From the NCBI GenBank assembly GCA_023663805.1, contig JAMPGR010000001.1, forward strand, positions 307,862 through 371,861: a DNA stretch of 64,000 nt. Direction: 5' to 3'. Positions 1 through 7,975 of this stretch are shown one piece after another. The notes below the pieces were generated by a model. The model was not told the origin of the DNA. It worked only from the letters and a program-made list of their open reading frames with translations, and did not search any database. Within the stretch, counting starts at the first letter, position 1. Every line of letters begins with the position of its first letter. Source of the DNA: Clostridium sp. (GTDB lineage: Bacteria; Bacteroidota; Bacteroidia; Bacteroidales; Muribaculaceae). Made by a program: the position numbers and the translations under genes.

Positions 1-886
1 AGATCGTGCAGATTCCCCGCTGGAGACGCACGCCCCAGTAGTCGCCGGGGGTGTCGTAGGGGACAGCCTCCTCCATAATCCGGCGCGTCGCCGTGGCGAG
101 GCCGTCGAGACGGTTGGTCTCGACAACAGCCATCGTACAGAACCGGTCAGCCGACGACTGCATCCGGTCGTAGTATTCGAATGTGTTCCGCGCCGCACGG
201 ACCAGGTCGGTCTCCCCTTCGGCAAAGAATACCGGAAGATTCAGGTCGTAGGGCATTCCGTTGACGGGTAGTTCGGTCGCCGAGGCAACGATACGGCGGG
301 CCGAGTTGCGGAGTTCATAGAAGACTTCGACGGTCCCCATATGGCAGCAATCGAAGTAGATCCAGTCGAGGTTCTTCCCCTCGAGAGCCGCCGACAGGTC
401 TGTCAGGGACATTCGGGCGCGGCCGACAAGTCCGAAGGAGCGTGTCACGCTCTCATCCATCCAACCCGTGCCGTGGCTCCATAGCACAAGTCCCATCGGG
501 GCGTTTCCGCCGAGCGATGCGGCCAGATCGACAACTTCCGACATTCTCTGCGGATCGAGCGATGCGGCAGTCTCTCCTGTCGCCGAATATTCGCGACAGA
601 TCGCGTAGGTTCCGTCTTTTTTCAGTTCGGAGAGGGTTGTCGAGCCGTCGGAGGCGTTGCGGTAGATAAAGAGCCGGCCGCCGTTACGGAGGGCTCCGGC
701 GGCGACGGCGCTCTCCATCTCGTCGAGGTCGAAGCGGTCGAACCCCTGCTGTCCGAGGTTGTTCTGGGCGACCATATAGACCAGGACGGTACGATTGACC
801 GTCGGGGTCTCGTCTTTTTCATGACAGGCGGCCATCAGGAATATGGCGGCTATGCCGAGGAGTATTCTTTGTATTGTTCGTTTCAT
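1..886 (-). CDS. Clostripain-family (C11) cysteine peptidase lipoprotein, 3' end cut by window
   Basis: The 295 visible codons encode a lipoprotein-type signal: a charged start, a hydrophobic stretch and a lipobox LMAAC with Cys at about residue 21. The mature protein shows the C11 catalytic pattern, with His in WSHGTGWM and Cys in FDCCHMG followed by VEVFYELR. The stretch after it, IVASATELP, resembles the substrate-pocket region of clostripain. Known members are secreted or surface proteases cutting after Arg or Lys. Anchoring in an outer membrane or the periplasm is inferred from the lipobox. The carboxyl end lies outside the window, so length and further domains are unknown. It is on the same strand as the AraC gene 80 bp upstream, but no promoter of the usual form is visible between them. 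Confidence 0.85.
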   Translation of the reverse strand, partial: MKRTIQRILLGIAAIFLMAACHEKDETPTVNRTVLVYMVAQNNLGQQGFDRFDLDEMESAVAAGALRNGGRLFIYRNASDGSTTLSELKKDGTYAICREYSATGETAASLDPQRMSEVVDLAASLGGNAPMGLVLWSHGTGWMDESVTRSFGLVGRARMSLTDLSAALEGKNLDWIYFDCCHMGTVEVFYELRNSARRIVASATELPVNGMPYDLNLPVFFAEGETDLVRAARNTFEYYDRMQSSADRFCTMAVVETNRLDGLATATRRIMEEAVPYDTPGDYWGVRLQRGICTI

Positions 887-966
887 AGATCGGTTTTCGT
901 TAATCCAAAAAGCGACAGTCCGAAACCATCGCATAATATAAACGGAACCGGGCTCCGTAAATTGTG

Positions 967-1869
967 TCACGAGCGCTGATATTCAGTCGGGGTCAGGCCG
1001 GTTGCGTGCTTGAAGTATTTTCCGAAGGCCGACTGGGTCGGGAAGTTCAGTTCGTCAGCGATCTGCTGGACGCTCAGCCCCGAAAACCGCAGCAGGTTCT
1101 TCGCTTCGAGAACAACGAAGTCTTCAATCCACTGCGTCGCGGTCCGCCCGGTCGATTCGCGGATGACCATCGAAAGATATTTCGGGGAGATAAACATCTG
1201 GTCTGCGTAGAACAGGACGGTCCGTTCGCGAAGGTGGTTTCGCTGAACAAGATCCATAAACTCACGAACATAGGCCTGTCGGCGCGACAGCCTCTGGTAT
1301 ATCCCCTCGTCATCGGGGGTTTTCTTTTTGGCCAGTTGAAGAATCTGATAGACAAGCGCAGCAATCAGACAACGAGAAATTCCACGGACATAAATGTCGT
1401 CGTCGTTCGAGAGCGTGTTGGCGTGGATCAATTCGAGATAGCGCCTGATCAGATCGGTCTCTCCGCCTGTGACAGCCATCAGCGGGGGGAGCAACGTGTT
1501 CGGGCGGTAGGCGCTCAGGACATTCATATCGAGGTTGACATCCTGGATGAACCGGGGGGAGATCGCGAAGATCAGGGCCTCGAAGCGTTCGGGGCTGACC
1601 GATTTGATCTGAAGCAGGTTTCCGCTGGTAATGACCAGCATCGAATTCGCCGTCAGACGACATGGCTGGAGGTCTATTTCAATCTCCATCTCTCCGGAGA
1701 GACAGAGTAGCGTTGTCAGGCCATCGATACGCATCGGCGATGTCTCTGAACTGAGCCCGGGCGTACGGGAGATCAGGTGGGAGTAGAGGTAGTCGTCACC
1801 ATAGTGGCTGAACTCCGTCGAGAATTTACGAAGACTGAAAAGGTCGGTTATGCGGTAGGATTTTTCCAT
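967..1869 (-). CDS. AraC-family transcriptional regulator
   Basis: About 300 residues. The N-terminal two thirds look like a cupin-type sensing domain; the last 100 residues form two helix-turn-helices ending in the AraC signature (LSVQQIADELNFPTQSAFGKYFKHATG, here split: IADELNF, then SAFGKYFK, GLTPTEYQRS). Such proteins bind DNA through the C-terminus and an effector through the N-terminus; the effector is not deducible. The frame is open up to 1929, but a Bacteroidetes -7 box lies at 1897-1904, so a start at 1869 (MEKSYR) or 1878 is preferred over 1929. The next gene downstream on the strand is the clostripain-like lipoprotein, a possible target. Confidence 0.88.
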   Translation of the reverse strand: MEKSYRITDLFSLRKFSTEFSHYGDDYLYSHLISRTPGLSSETSPMRIDGLTTLLCLSGEMEIEIDLQPCRLTANSMLVITSGNLLQIKSVSPERFEALIFAISPRFIQDVNLDMNVLSAYRPNTLLPPLMAVTGGETDLIRRYLELIHANTLSNDDDIYVRGISRCLIAALVYQILQLAKKKTPDDEGIYQRLSRRQAYVREFMDLVQRNHLRERTVLFYADQMFISPKYLSMVIRESTGRTATQWIEDFVVLEAKNLLRFSGLSVQQIADELNFPTQSAFGKYFKHATGLTPTEYQRS

Positions 1870-1896
1870 AGTTCCCATTCTTATCAAAAACTTCCG

Positions 1897-1904
1897 CAAA
1901 TATA
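1897..1904 (-). promoter_or_regulatory. -7 promoter box of the AraC-family gene
   Basis: Read on the minus strand the site is TATATTTG, a full match to the Bacteroidetes -7 consensus TAnnTTTG. No TTTG is found 19-21 nt upstream, so the -33 element is weak or absent. It places the transcript start near 1891 and helps choose the start codon. Confidence 0.5.
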
Positions 1905-2071
1905 GCAAGAAATCTCGATTCGGGCGCATCTATCCCGAAAATATTGCCTCTTTGCTCCAAAACCGGCCTGTGGGGCGATAGATAGAAATGGTAAACCATA
2001 TTGTCAACAAACCAAAAGTTTGGAATATTCGTTTATATTTCGCATCTTTACGTTCTAAAAACAAGACGATT

Positions 2072-2341
2072 ATGGCAATGACTATAAAAACATCACCCGA
2101 ACTGTGGGGCGAAGACGCGCGCGCGTTCGAAGAAGAGGCTGAGCGTAATGGCAAACTACCGACTCCGAAACTTTCCGAATCCCAGCGGAAAATTTTAACA
2201 ACAATGTTGGAGAGCGCAAAGGACTTTGTATTCCCCCCTAAAAAATATTCGAGGAAAATGGCTGGATATTCATTTGTTGAAGAGACCGTTATGATGCCAT
2301 ATACAAGAGAGGTTGCAGAATTCTGCAACCCTTTTTGTTGA
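2072..2341 (+). CDS. Small hypothetical protein, antitoxin-like partner of a lost GNAT gene
   Basis: An 89-residue frame, starting at the second possible Met (MAMTIKTSPELWG). Residues 1-55 (TIKTSP, DARAFEEEAERNG, SESQRKILTTMLESA) resemble the small proteins that Bacteroidales often encode just before a GNAT acetyltransferase, an arrangement like a toxin-antitoxin pair. This is recalled from family layout, not proven here. The last 30 residues run into a palindrome and look like out-of-frame readthrough into deleted sequence. The stretch is clearly more AT-rich than its neighbours, suggesting acquisition followed by decay. Confidence 0.5.
   Translation: MAMTIKTSPELWGEDARAFEEEAERNGKLPTPKLSESQRKILTTMLESAKDFVFPPKKYSRKMAGYSFVEETVMMPYTREVAEFCNPFC
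2311..2336 (+). terminator. Perfect 20-bp palindrome followed by a T run
   Basis: GGTTGCAGAATTCTGCAACC (2311-2330) is a perfect palindrome followed by C and five T. It would fold as an 8-bp stem with an AATT loop, a plausible intrinsic terminator. It lies within the 3' end of the small ORF and just before the GNAT fragment. A second palindrome, TTTTGTTG-A-CAACAAAA, follows at 2333-2349. Confidence 0.5.
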
Positions 2342-2537
2342 CAACAAAACCGCTTGCCGCTATATGATGGTAGATGCATATAATACCGAATCAACGCTCC
2401 ATTACTATGAAAAGAATGGGCTCAAACCTTTATACAAAAGTGAAAAAGCAGAACGAGATTCTTTCGGAATACCTGATGATGAAACTCTGAAAAGCCGGAT
2501 ATATTATTTTGACCTTAAATTGATAACCAGGTCCTGA
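2342..2537 (+). pseudogene. C-terminal fragment of a GNAT acetyltransferase
   Basis: The frame encodes about 65 residues matching only the last part of a GNAT fold: CRYMMVDAYN, then TLHYYEKNGLKPLY, which is the typical beta5 and following helix (…DAYN…FYEKNGF). The acetyl-CoA binding Arg/Gln-x-x-Gly-x-Gly/Ala segment and everything before it are missing. The fragment is in a different frame from the preceding small ORF, and two adjacent palindromes mark the junction. The simplest reading is a deleted acetyltransferase gene. AT-rich composition matches the preceding ORF. Confidence 0.65.
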
Positions 2538-2638
2538 TGATATAACAATTGCAGACACAATCCCAGTTGGTGATTCCCGGGAACAATCCGGGGGCGGGAG
2601 GCGTTGTAGGGGATATATGCCGAAAATGATGTTGCATT

Positions 2639-2887
2639 ATGTGTCTTGCTGTACCTGGAAAAATAACTGAAATCGCCGAGTCGGGGCCGTTCAGAATGGC
2701 AACGGTCGATTTCTGCGGCGTGCGACGCCAGATTTGCGTCGACACGGTCGAAAACGCCGCCGTCGGCGACTATGTAGTTGCTCACGCCGGCGTCGCTATC
2801 TCCGTCATGAACCGCGAAGAGGCCGAAGCGACACTCCGCGACCTCGAAACGATCACGGCTGAACGCGAAAAATCCTCCGGTCTATGA
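2639..2887 (+). CDS. hypC: Hydrogenase maturation chaperone HypC
   Basis: 82 residues beginning MCLAVPGKI, the diagnostic HypC N-terminus whose Cys2 (after Met removal) binds the iron precursor and the apo large subunit. HypC works with HypD and HypE to build and deliver the Fe(CN)2CO group of [NiFe] hydrogenases in the cytoplasm. The stop overlaps the hypD start in ATGA, so the two are translationally coupled. It is the first gene of the seven-gene hydrogenase operon. The 100 bp upstream has no clear TAnnTTTG; it holds a short inverted repeat CCCGG-N7-CCGGG at about 2577-2593. Confidence 0.96.
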   Translation: MCLAVPGKITEIAESGPFRMATVDFCGVRRQICVDTVENAAVGDYVVAHAGVAISVMNREEAEATLRDLETITAEREKSSGL

Positions 2888-3984
2888 ACCCCCTGACCGA
2901 TACCGCCCCCTGGCGCGACGTCGCGACGATGCGCGCCCTGATCGACCGGATATGCCGGACGGCCACACGGCCGTGGCGCGTCATGGAGGTCTGCGGCGGA
3001 CAGACATGGACCCTCTCGCGCTATCGTCTCGAAGAACTGATCTCGCCGGCCGTCACGATGATCCACGGTCCGGGATGCCCCGTCTGCGTCACACCCGAAC
3101 AGACCGTCGACAACGCCGTCGAAATTGCCCGCCGGCCCGATGTCATCTTCTGCTCCTTCGGGGATATGCTCCGCGTTCCGGGATCGGAGAAATCTCTGTT
3201 GCAAGCCAAGGCCGACGGGGCCGACATCCGTCTGCTCTATTCTCCTCTCGAGTCGCTCCATATCGCTCTCTCAAATCCCGACAAGCAGGTCGTTTTCTTC
3301 GCCATAGGCTTCGAGACAACGACACCGCTGTATGCCCTGCTTGTCGAACGCGCCGAGACGCTCGGCGTCCGCAATCTCTCGCTGCTGACGGCTCTCTTCA
3401 CCGTCCCCGCCACCGTCGACGCGATCCTCGGCGACCCCGACTGCCGGGTCGACGCGCTGATTGCCGCCGGACATGTCTGCGCAATCACCGGCCTCGGCGA
3501 ATACGAGGAACTCGCGCGGCGCAAGGCGATTCCGGTCGTCGTCGGCGGTTTCGAGCCTGTCGACATGCTCTACGCGATCTCGAAAGCGGTCGAAATGCTC
3601 GAGCTGGGCGAGACCGGGGTCGCGAACGCCTACGGCCGCGTTGTCGCCCCGGAGGGGAACCCCGCCGAGTGCCGGCGGGTCGACCGCGTTATGGAGATCG
3701 CCGCGACGCGATGGCGCGGTATCGGCGAAATCGCCGCCAGCGGAAGGAAACTGCGCCCCGGATTCGAACATTTCGACGCCGCCGTCCGTTTCAAACTTAA
3801 GTCCTCTCAACCCGAAATCGACCGGGGCTGCATCGCTCCGCAGATTATGAAGGGACTGCGGCTGCCGACAGATTGTCCCCACTTCTGTCGCAAATGCCAT
3901 CCGACATCACCGGTCGGCGCACCGATGGTCTCGGCCGAGGGAGTCTGCGCCGCCTATTACCGCTACAAAAACGAGCAGCCATGA
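2884..3984 (+). CDS. hypD: Hydrogenase maturation factor HypD
   Basis: 366 residues with the conserved HypD motifs: CGGQTWT near residue 38, GPGCPVCVTP near residue 61, and GFETTTP near residue 140. The C-terminal cysteine cluster includes DCPHFCRKCHPTSPVG and GVCAAYY and holds a [4Fe-4S] cluster. HypD is the iron-sulfur scaffold on which cyanide ligands from HypE are placed on iron. It starts within hypC and its stop overlaps the hypE start (ATGA), which fits co-translation of a HypCDE complex. The length is normal for the family. Confidence 0.97.
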   Translation: MNPLTDTAPWRDVATMRALIDRICRTATRPWRVMEVCGGQTWTLSRYRLEELISPAVTMIHGPGCPVCVTPEQTVDNAVEIARRPDVIFCSFGDMLRVPGSEKSLLQAKADGADIRLLYSPLESLHIALSNPDKQVVFFAIGFETTTPLYALLVERAETLGVRNLSLLTALFTVPATVDAILGDPDCRVDALIAAGHVCAITGLGEYEELARRKAIPVVVGGFEPVDMLYAISKAVEMLELGETGVANAYGRVVAPEGNPAECRRVDRVMEIAATRWRGIGEIAASGRKLRPGFEHFDAAVRFKLKSSQPEIDRGCIAPQIMKGLRLPTDCPHFCRKCHPTSPVGAPMVSAEGVCAAYYRYKNEQP

Positions 3985-5027
3985 ACCACTCATGTCCGAC
4001 ACAACAATACCTGACCGACCGCGTCGAACTCGCCCACGGAGGCGGGGGACGGATGACGGCTCGCCTGATCGAAAGCGTGTTCGCCCCGGCTTTCAGCAAT
4101 CCGATTCTTAACCGCGCCCACGACGGGGCGATTGCTCCGCCGATGACGGGGCGACTGGCGTTCTCGACCGACACATTCGTCGTAACCCCCCGCTTCTTTC
4201 CGGGAGGGAACATCGGCGACCTGGCGGTCAACGGAACCGTCAACGACCTTCTCTGCTGCGGCAGCAAGCCGCGCTATCTCTCCGTCGGGTTCGTCATCGA
4301 GGAGGGATTTCCTGTCGACGAACTGAAACGGATCGTCGCCTCGATGGCCGATGCAGCCCGCGAGGCGGAGGTCGAGATCGTCACCGGCGACACGAAGGTC
4401 GTCGGGCGCGGCGGTTGCGACGGAGTATATATCAATACGTCGGGTGTCGGGGAGGTACCGCCGGAACTGTTTCTCGATCCGGCGAATCTCCATCCGGGTG
4501 ACAGGATACTGATTTCAGGAACGATCGCGAACCACGGCATGGCGGTCATGTCGGTCCGCGAGGGTCTGGCTTTCGACTCGGAGATCGTCAGCGACACGGC
4601 GTCGCTCGGCGACCTGACGGCAGCCGTTCTGTCGGTCGCGCGCCGGGGACTCAGGGTTCTCCGCGATCCGACACGCGGGGGCCTCGCATCGACCCTGAAC
4701 GAATTCGCCGAAGCCTCGGGTGTCGACATAACGGTCGACGAAGAGGCTGTCGGAGTCCGTCCGGATGTCCGCAGGGCCTGTGAACTGCTCGGGCTCGACC
4801 CGATGTATGTCGCCAACGAGGGTGTCATGGTCGCCGTCGTCTCCGAAGCGGAAGCCGACGCGGCGCTGAAGGCGATGCGCCGGAGCGCCCACGGAGCCGA
4901 TGCTGCTATAATAGGGACAGTCGGGGAGAGACGCGGAGCCGACAGTGCCGTATGGGTCCGCATGCCGCTGGGGAACCGCCGGCGTCTCGAGATGATCAGC
5001 GGCGAACAACTCCCGCGAATCTGCTGA
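3981..5027 (+). CDS. hypE: Hydrogenase maturation factor HypE
   Basis: 348 residues from the ATG that overlaps the hypD stop; the frame stays open upstream to 3873 but that part is inside hypD. Motifs: ELAHGGGGR at the start, AFSTDTFVV and PGGNIGDLAVNGTVNDL in the ATP-binding half, and the C-terminal PRIC, whose last Cys receives the carbamoyl group and is dehydrated to thiocyanate. HypE passes cyanide to iron on HypC-HypD. The carbamoyl donor enzyme HypF is not encoded in this window and must be elsewhere. Confidence 0.97.
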   Translation: MNHSCPTQQYLTDRVELAHGGGGRMTARLIESVFAPAFSNPILNRAHDGAIAPPMTGRLAFSTDTFVVTPRFFPGGNIGDLAVNGTVNDLLCCGSKPRYLSVGFVIEEGFPVDELKRIVASMADAAREAEVEIVTGDTKVVGRGGCDGVYINTSGVGEVPPELFLDPANLHPGDRILISGTIANHGMAVMSVREGLAFDSEIVSDTASLGDLTAAVLSVARRGLRVLRDPTRGGLASTLNEFAEASGVDITVDEEAVGVRPDVRRACELLGLDPMYVANEGVMVAVVSEAEADAALKAMRRSAHGADAAIIGTVGERRGADSAVWVRMPLGNRRRLEMISGEQLPRIC

Positions 5028-5060
5028 GAAAACGATAAAACAACTATAAAACCGAGCCAT

Positions 5061-6158
5061 ATGAAGACATTCTACCAGGAACTCAAGGAGAAGGGCTACA
5101 CACGTCGCCAGTTTCTCAAATTCTGCGGCATAATGGGAACCATGATGGGACTCCGCCAGAGCGGCGTCGCCCAGATCGTCGACGCCCTCGACAAGAAGCC
5201 GATGCCGCATGTCATCTGGGAGCATTTCCAGGAATGCACCTGTTGCAGCGAATCGTTTATCCGAGCCTCGCACCCCCTTGTCAGCAAGATCCTGCTCGAG
5301 ATGGTCTCCGTCGACTACGACGACACGCTTATGGCTGCCAGCGGTTTTGTAGCCGAAGAGATGAAACACGAGGTCATGAAGGAACACTGGGGGAAATATA
5401 TCCTCTGTGTCGAAGGGGCGATCCCGACCGGAAGTTTCGGATACTGCACATGCGCCGGACGCTCGGCGCTCGACATCTTCCGCGAGGATGTCGAAGGGGC
5501 CGCGGCAATTATCGCCTGGGGAAACTGCGCCAGCTCGGGGTGTATCCAGGCGGCCCACCCGAACCCGACCGGAGCGAAACCGGTCCACAAACTTGTCTCT
5601 GGAAAGCCTGTCGTCAACGTCCAGGGTTGTCCGCCGATCGCCGACGTCATGGCCGGCGTGCTGGTCTATTACGTCACCTTCGAACGCCTTCCGGAACTCG
5701 ACAATATGGGGCGCCCGAAGATGTTCTACGGCCGGCGCATCCACGACACCTGCTACCGCCGCGCGTTCTACGACGCCGGCCTCTTCGTCCAGAGTTTCGA
5801 CGACGGGAACGCCAAGAAGGGATATTGCCTCTACTATATGGGGTGCAAGGGCCCGAATACGTTCAACTCCTGCGGTATAATAAAATGGAACGACTGTATC
5901 AGTTATCCGATCCAGAGCGGACACCCCTGCATAGGGTGTGCCGAACCGGGATATTTCGACCAGGAGCCGTTCTACCAGCACCTGCCGTCGGTCAACGGAA
6001 TCGGCATCGAGGCGACGGCCGACAAGATCGGCGCCGCCGCGACGGTCGCCGCCCTCGCCGGAGTATCGGTCCACGCCGTCGTGACAAACATTCAGAAACG
6101 CAAATTGATCCTCAACGAGGATGAACCGGTCAAAGAAGATGAAGTAGATGGAAACTAA
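5061..6158 (+). CDS. hyaA: [NiFe] hydrogenase small subunit, six-Cys proximal cluster type
   Basis: 365 residues. A Tat signal is present (TRRQFLKF, Arg15-Arg16), and a hydrophobic helix near the C-terminus (about 325-347) followed by KRK acts as membrane anchor. Aligned with E. coli Hyd-1, the proximal cluster ligands are Cys59, Cys61 and Cys62 (ECTCCSES), Cys156 and Cys161 (GNCASSGC) and Cys190 (QGCPP). These six cysteines are the hallmark of [4Fe-3S] clusters in oxygen-tolerant group 1 enzymes; standard enzymes have Gly at the positions of Cys61 and Cys161. Medial and distal cluster cysteines are present further on (HDTCYRRA, GCKGPNTFNSC, HPCIGC). The subunit carries electrons from the active site to cytochrome b. 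The large-subunit gene overlaps its end by 11 nt. Confidence 0.97.
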   Translation: MKTFYQELKEKGYTRRQFLKFCGIMGTMMGLRQSGVAQIVDALDKKPMPHVIWEHFQECTCCSESFIRASHPLVSKILLEMVSVDYDDTLMAASGFVAEEMKHEVMKEHWGKYILCVEGAIPTGSFGYCTCAGRSALDIFREDVEGAAAIIAWGNCASSGCIQAAHPNPTGAKPVHKLVSGKPVVNVQGCPPIADVMAGVLVYYVTFERLPELDNMGRPKMFYGRRIHDTCYRRAFYDAGLFVQSFDDGNAKKGYCLYYMGCKGPNTFNSCGIIKWNDCISYPIQSGHPCIGCAEPGYFDQEPFYQHLPSVNGIGIEATADKIGAAATVAALAGVSVHAVVTNIQKRKLILNEDEPVKEDEVDGN

Positions 6159-7953
6159 AGTTGTTGTCGACCCCGTTACCAGAATCGAGGGTCACCTCCG
6201 GATGGAGGCCGTCGTCGACGGTGGTAAGATAAAGGATGCCTTTTCGACCGGCACGATGGTGCGCGGCATCGAGATAATCGTCAAGGACCGCGATCCGCGC
6301 GATGTGTGGGCCTACGTCATGCGCGTCTGCGGCGTCTGCACGTCGATGCACGGCCTGGCGTCGGTACGCTCGATCGAGAACGCGATCGGAATCGAGGTCC
6401 CGAACAACGCCGAGATGGTCCGCAACATCATGCTCGGGACGCTCCAGTCGCGCGACCATCTCGTCCATTTCTACCAACTCTGCGCGCTCGACTGGGTCGA
6501 CGTCGCATCGGCGCTGAAGGCCGATCCGGCCCAGGCCGCCGCGATAGCCCAGTCGCTCTCGCCGCTCAACAGCGCCTACACCCCCTGGGGGGAGAATTCC
6601 CCGGGCTATTTCGCCGATGTACAGCGGAAAGTCGGCCGTTTTCTCGAGGCGAACCCGAAGAACAATCTGTTCTCGACCGGACGATGGTGCTGGGGCTCGA
6701 AACTCTACCGCCTCCCGCCCGAGGTCAACCTGATCGGCCTCGCCCACTATCTCCAGGCACTCGATTTCCAGAAAGAGATCTGCAAGATACAGACAATCTT
6801 CGGCGGAAAGAACCCACACCCGAACTACCTCGTCGGGGGGATGGCCTGCGCGATCAACATGCAGGACCCGAACGCGATCAATATGGAGCGCCTCGACTTC
6901 GTCAAACAGATAATCGAGCGGGTACAGACCTTCGCCAACGAGGTCTATCTCCCGGACTGCCTGGCCATCATGTCGTTCTACCCCGAATGGAACCAGATCG
7001 GCGGAGGACTGCGCAACTATCTCAGTTACGGCGACTATCCGATGAGCCATTTCGGCCAGACCGACTCCTATCTGTCGAACCGCGGCATCGTTATGGACCG
7101 CGACCTGAGCCATGTCGAGGAGTTCGATCCGCGCCGTCTCGACGGCCTCCAGGAGTTCGTCAACAACGCCTGGTATAAATACTCCGTCGGGAAGGACCGC
7201 GGTCTCCATCCGTCGGTCGGCGAGACGATTCTCGACTATACCGGCCCGACCGAGAAGTTCGACTGGCTCGGGGGTGACAAGCCCTACAGCTGGATCAAGA
7301 CCCCGCGCTATCTGAACCATCCGATGGAGGTCGGTCCGCTCGCCCGTCTGGCTGTCAACTATGCCTCGAAGAACGAGGCGACAGTCGATCTGGCCGACCG
7401 CGCCCTGGCGCGATGGCGCGAACTGTCGACGAAATTCAACGGCCGCGACTGCGGCATCACGATCCAGTCGTTCTTCTCGACCGCCGGGCGTATAATCGCC
7501 CGCGCCATCGACGCTACAGAAGCGGGCGACTATATGGCACGCTGTTACAACCAGTTGATTTCCAACATCCGCGGCGGCGACGAGTCGATGTTCAACGGTT
7601 CGAAATGGGAACCGGACTCCTGGCCGGCAGACTGTAGCGGATTCAGCCTGAACGAGGCTCCGCGCGGCGCTCTGGCCCACTACAGCCATATCAACCACCG
7701 CCGTATCGTGAACTACCAGATGGTCGTCCCGACAACCTGGAACGGCTCGCCGCGCGATCCCTTCGGTCAGCGTTCGGCCTTCGAGGAGTCGGTCATCGGA
7801 ACGCCGGTCGAAGGTTTCGCCCCCGATTCGCCGGAGATGGCCCTGAGCATTATCCGGACAATCCATTCGTTCGACCCCTGTATGGCCTGCGCTGTACACC
7901 TCTACGACGAGGATGGCCGGATGATCCACCGTCTGACAATCAACAACCCCTGA
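6148..7953 (+). CDS. hyaB: [NiFe] hydrogenase large catalytic subunit
   Basis: 601 residues. The nickel-iron ligands are visible as Cys60 and Cys63 (RVCGVC, followed by TSMHGLASVR) and Cys578 and Cys581 (DPCMACAVH). The 17 residues after His584 form the C-terminal peptide that an endopeptidase, probably HyaD here, would remove once nickel is inserted. The enzyme oxidises H2 on the periplasmic side and is exported together with the small subunit, which carries the Tat signal. The RIEGHLRME N-terminus and the overall length fit group 1 membrane-bound uptake hydrogenases. Its start overlaps the small-subunit gene. Confidence 0.97.
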   Translation: METKVVVDPVTRIEGHLRMEAVVDGGKIKDAFSTGTMVRGIEIIVKDRDPRDVWAYVMRVCGVCTSMHGLASVRSIENAIGIEVPNNAEMVRNIMLGTLQSRDHLVHFYQLCALDWVDVASALKADPAQAAAIAQSLSPLNSAYTPWGENSPGYFADVQRKVGRFLEANPKNNLFSTGRWCWGSKLYRLPPEVNLIGLAHYLQALDFQKEICKIQTIFGGKNPHPNYLVGGMACAINMQDPNAINMERLDFVKQIIERVQTFANEVYLPDCLAIMSFYPEWNQIGGGLRNYLSYGDYPMSHFGQTDSYLSNRGIVMDRDLSHVEEFDPRRLDGLQEFVNNAWYKYSVGKDRGLHPSVGETILDYTGPTEKFDWLGGDKPYSWIKTPRYLNHPMEVGPLARLAVNYASKNEATVDLADRALARWRELSTKFNGRDCGITIQSFFSTAGRIIARAIDATEAGDYMARCYNQLISNIRGGDESMFNGSKWEPDSWPADCSGFSLNEAPRGALAHYSHINHRRIVNYQMVVPTTWNGSPRDPFGQRSAFEESVIGTPVEGFAPDSPEMALSIIRTIHSFDPCMACAVHLYDEDGRMIHRLTINNP

Positions 7954-7975
7954 CAACATAATACCCCTCCACACT

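Noticed and set aside
1930-2394. Minus-strand frame across the AT-rich scar
   Set aside because: It is antisense to the small protein and the GNAT remnant and crosses the palindrome; no homology is seen.
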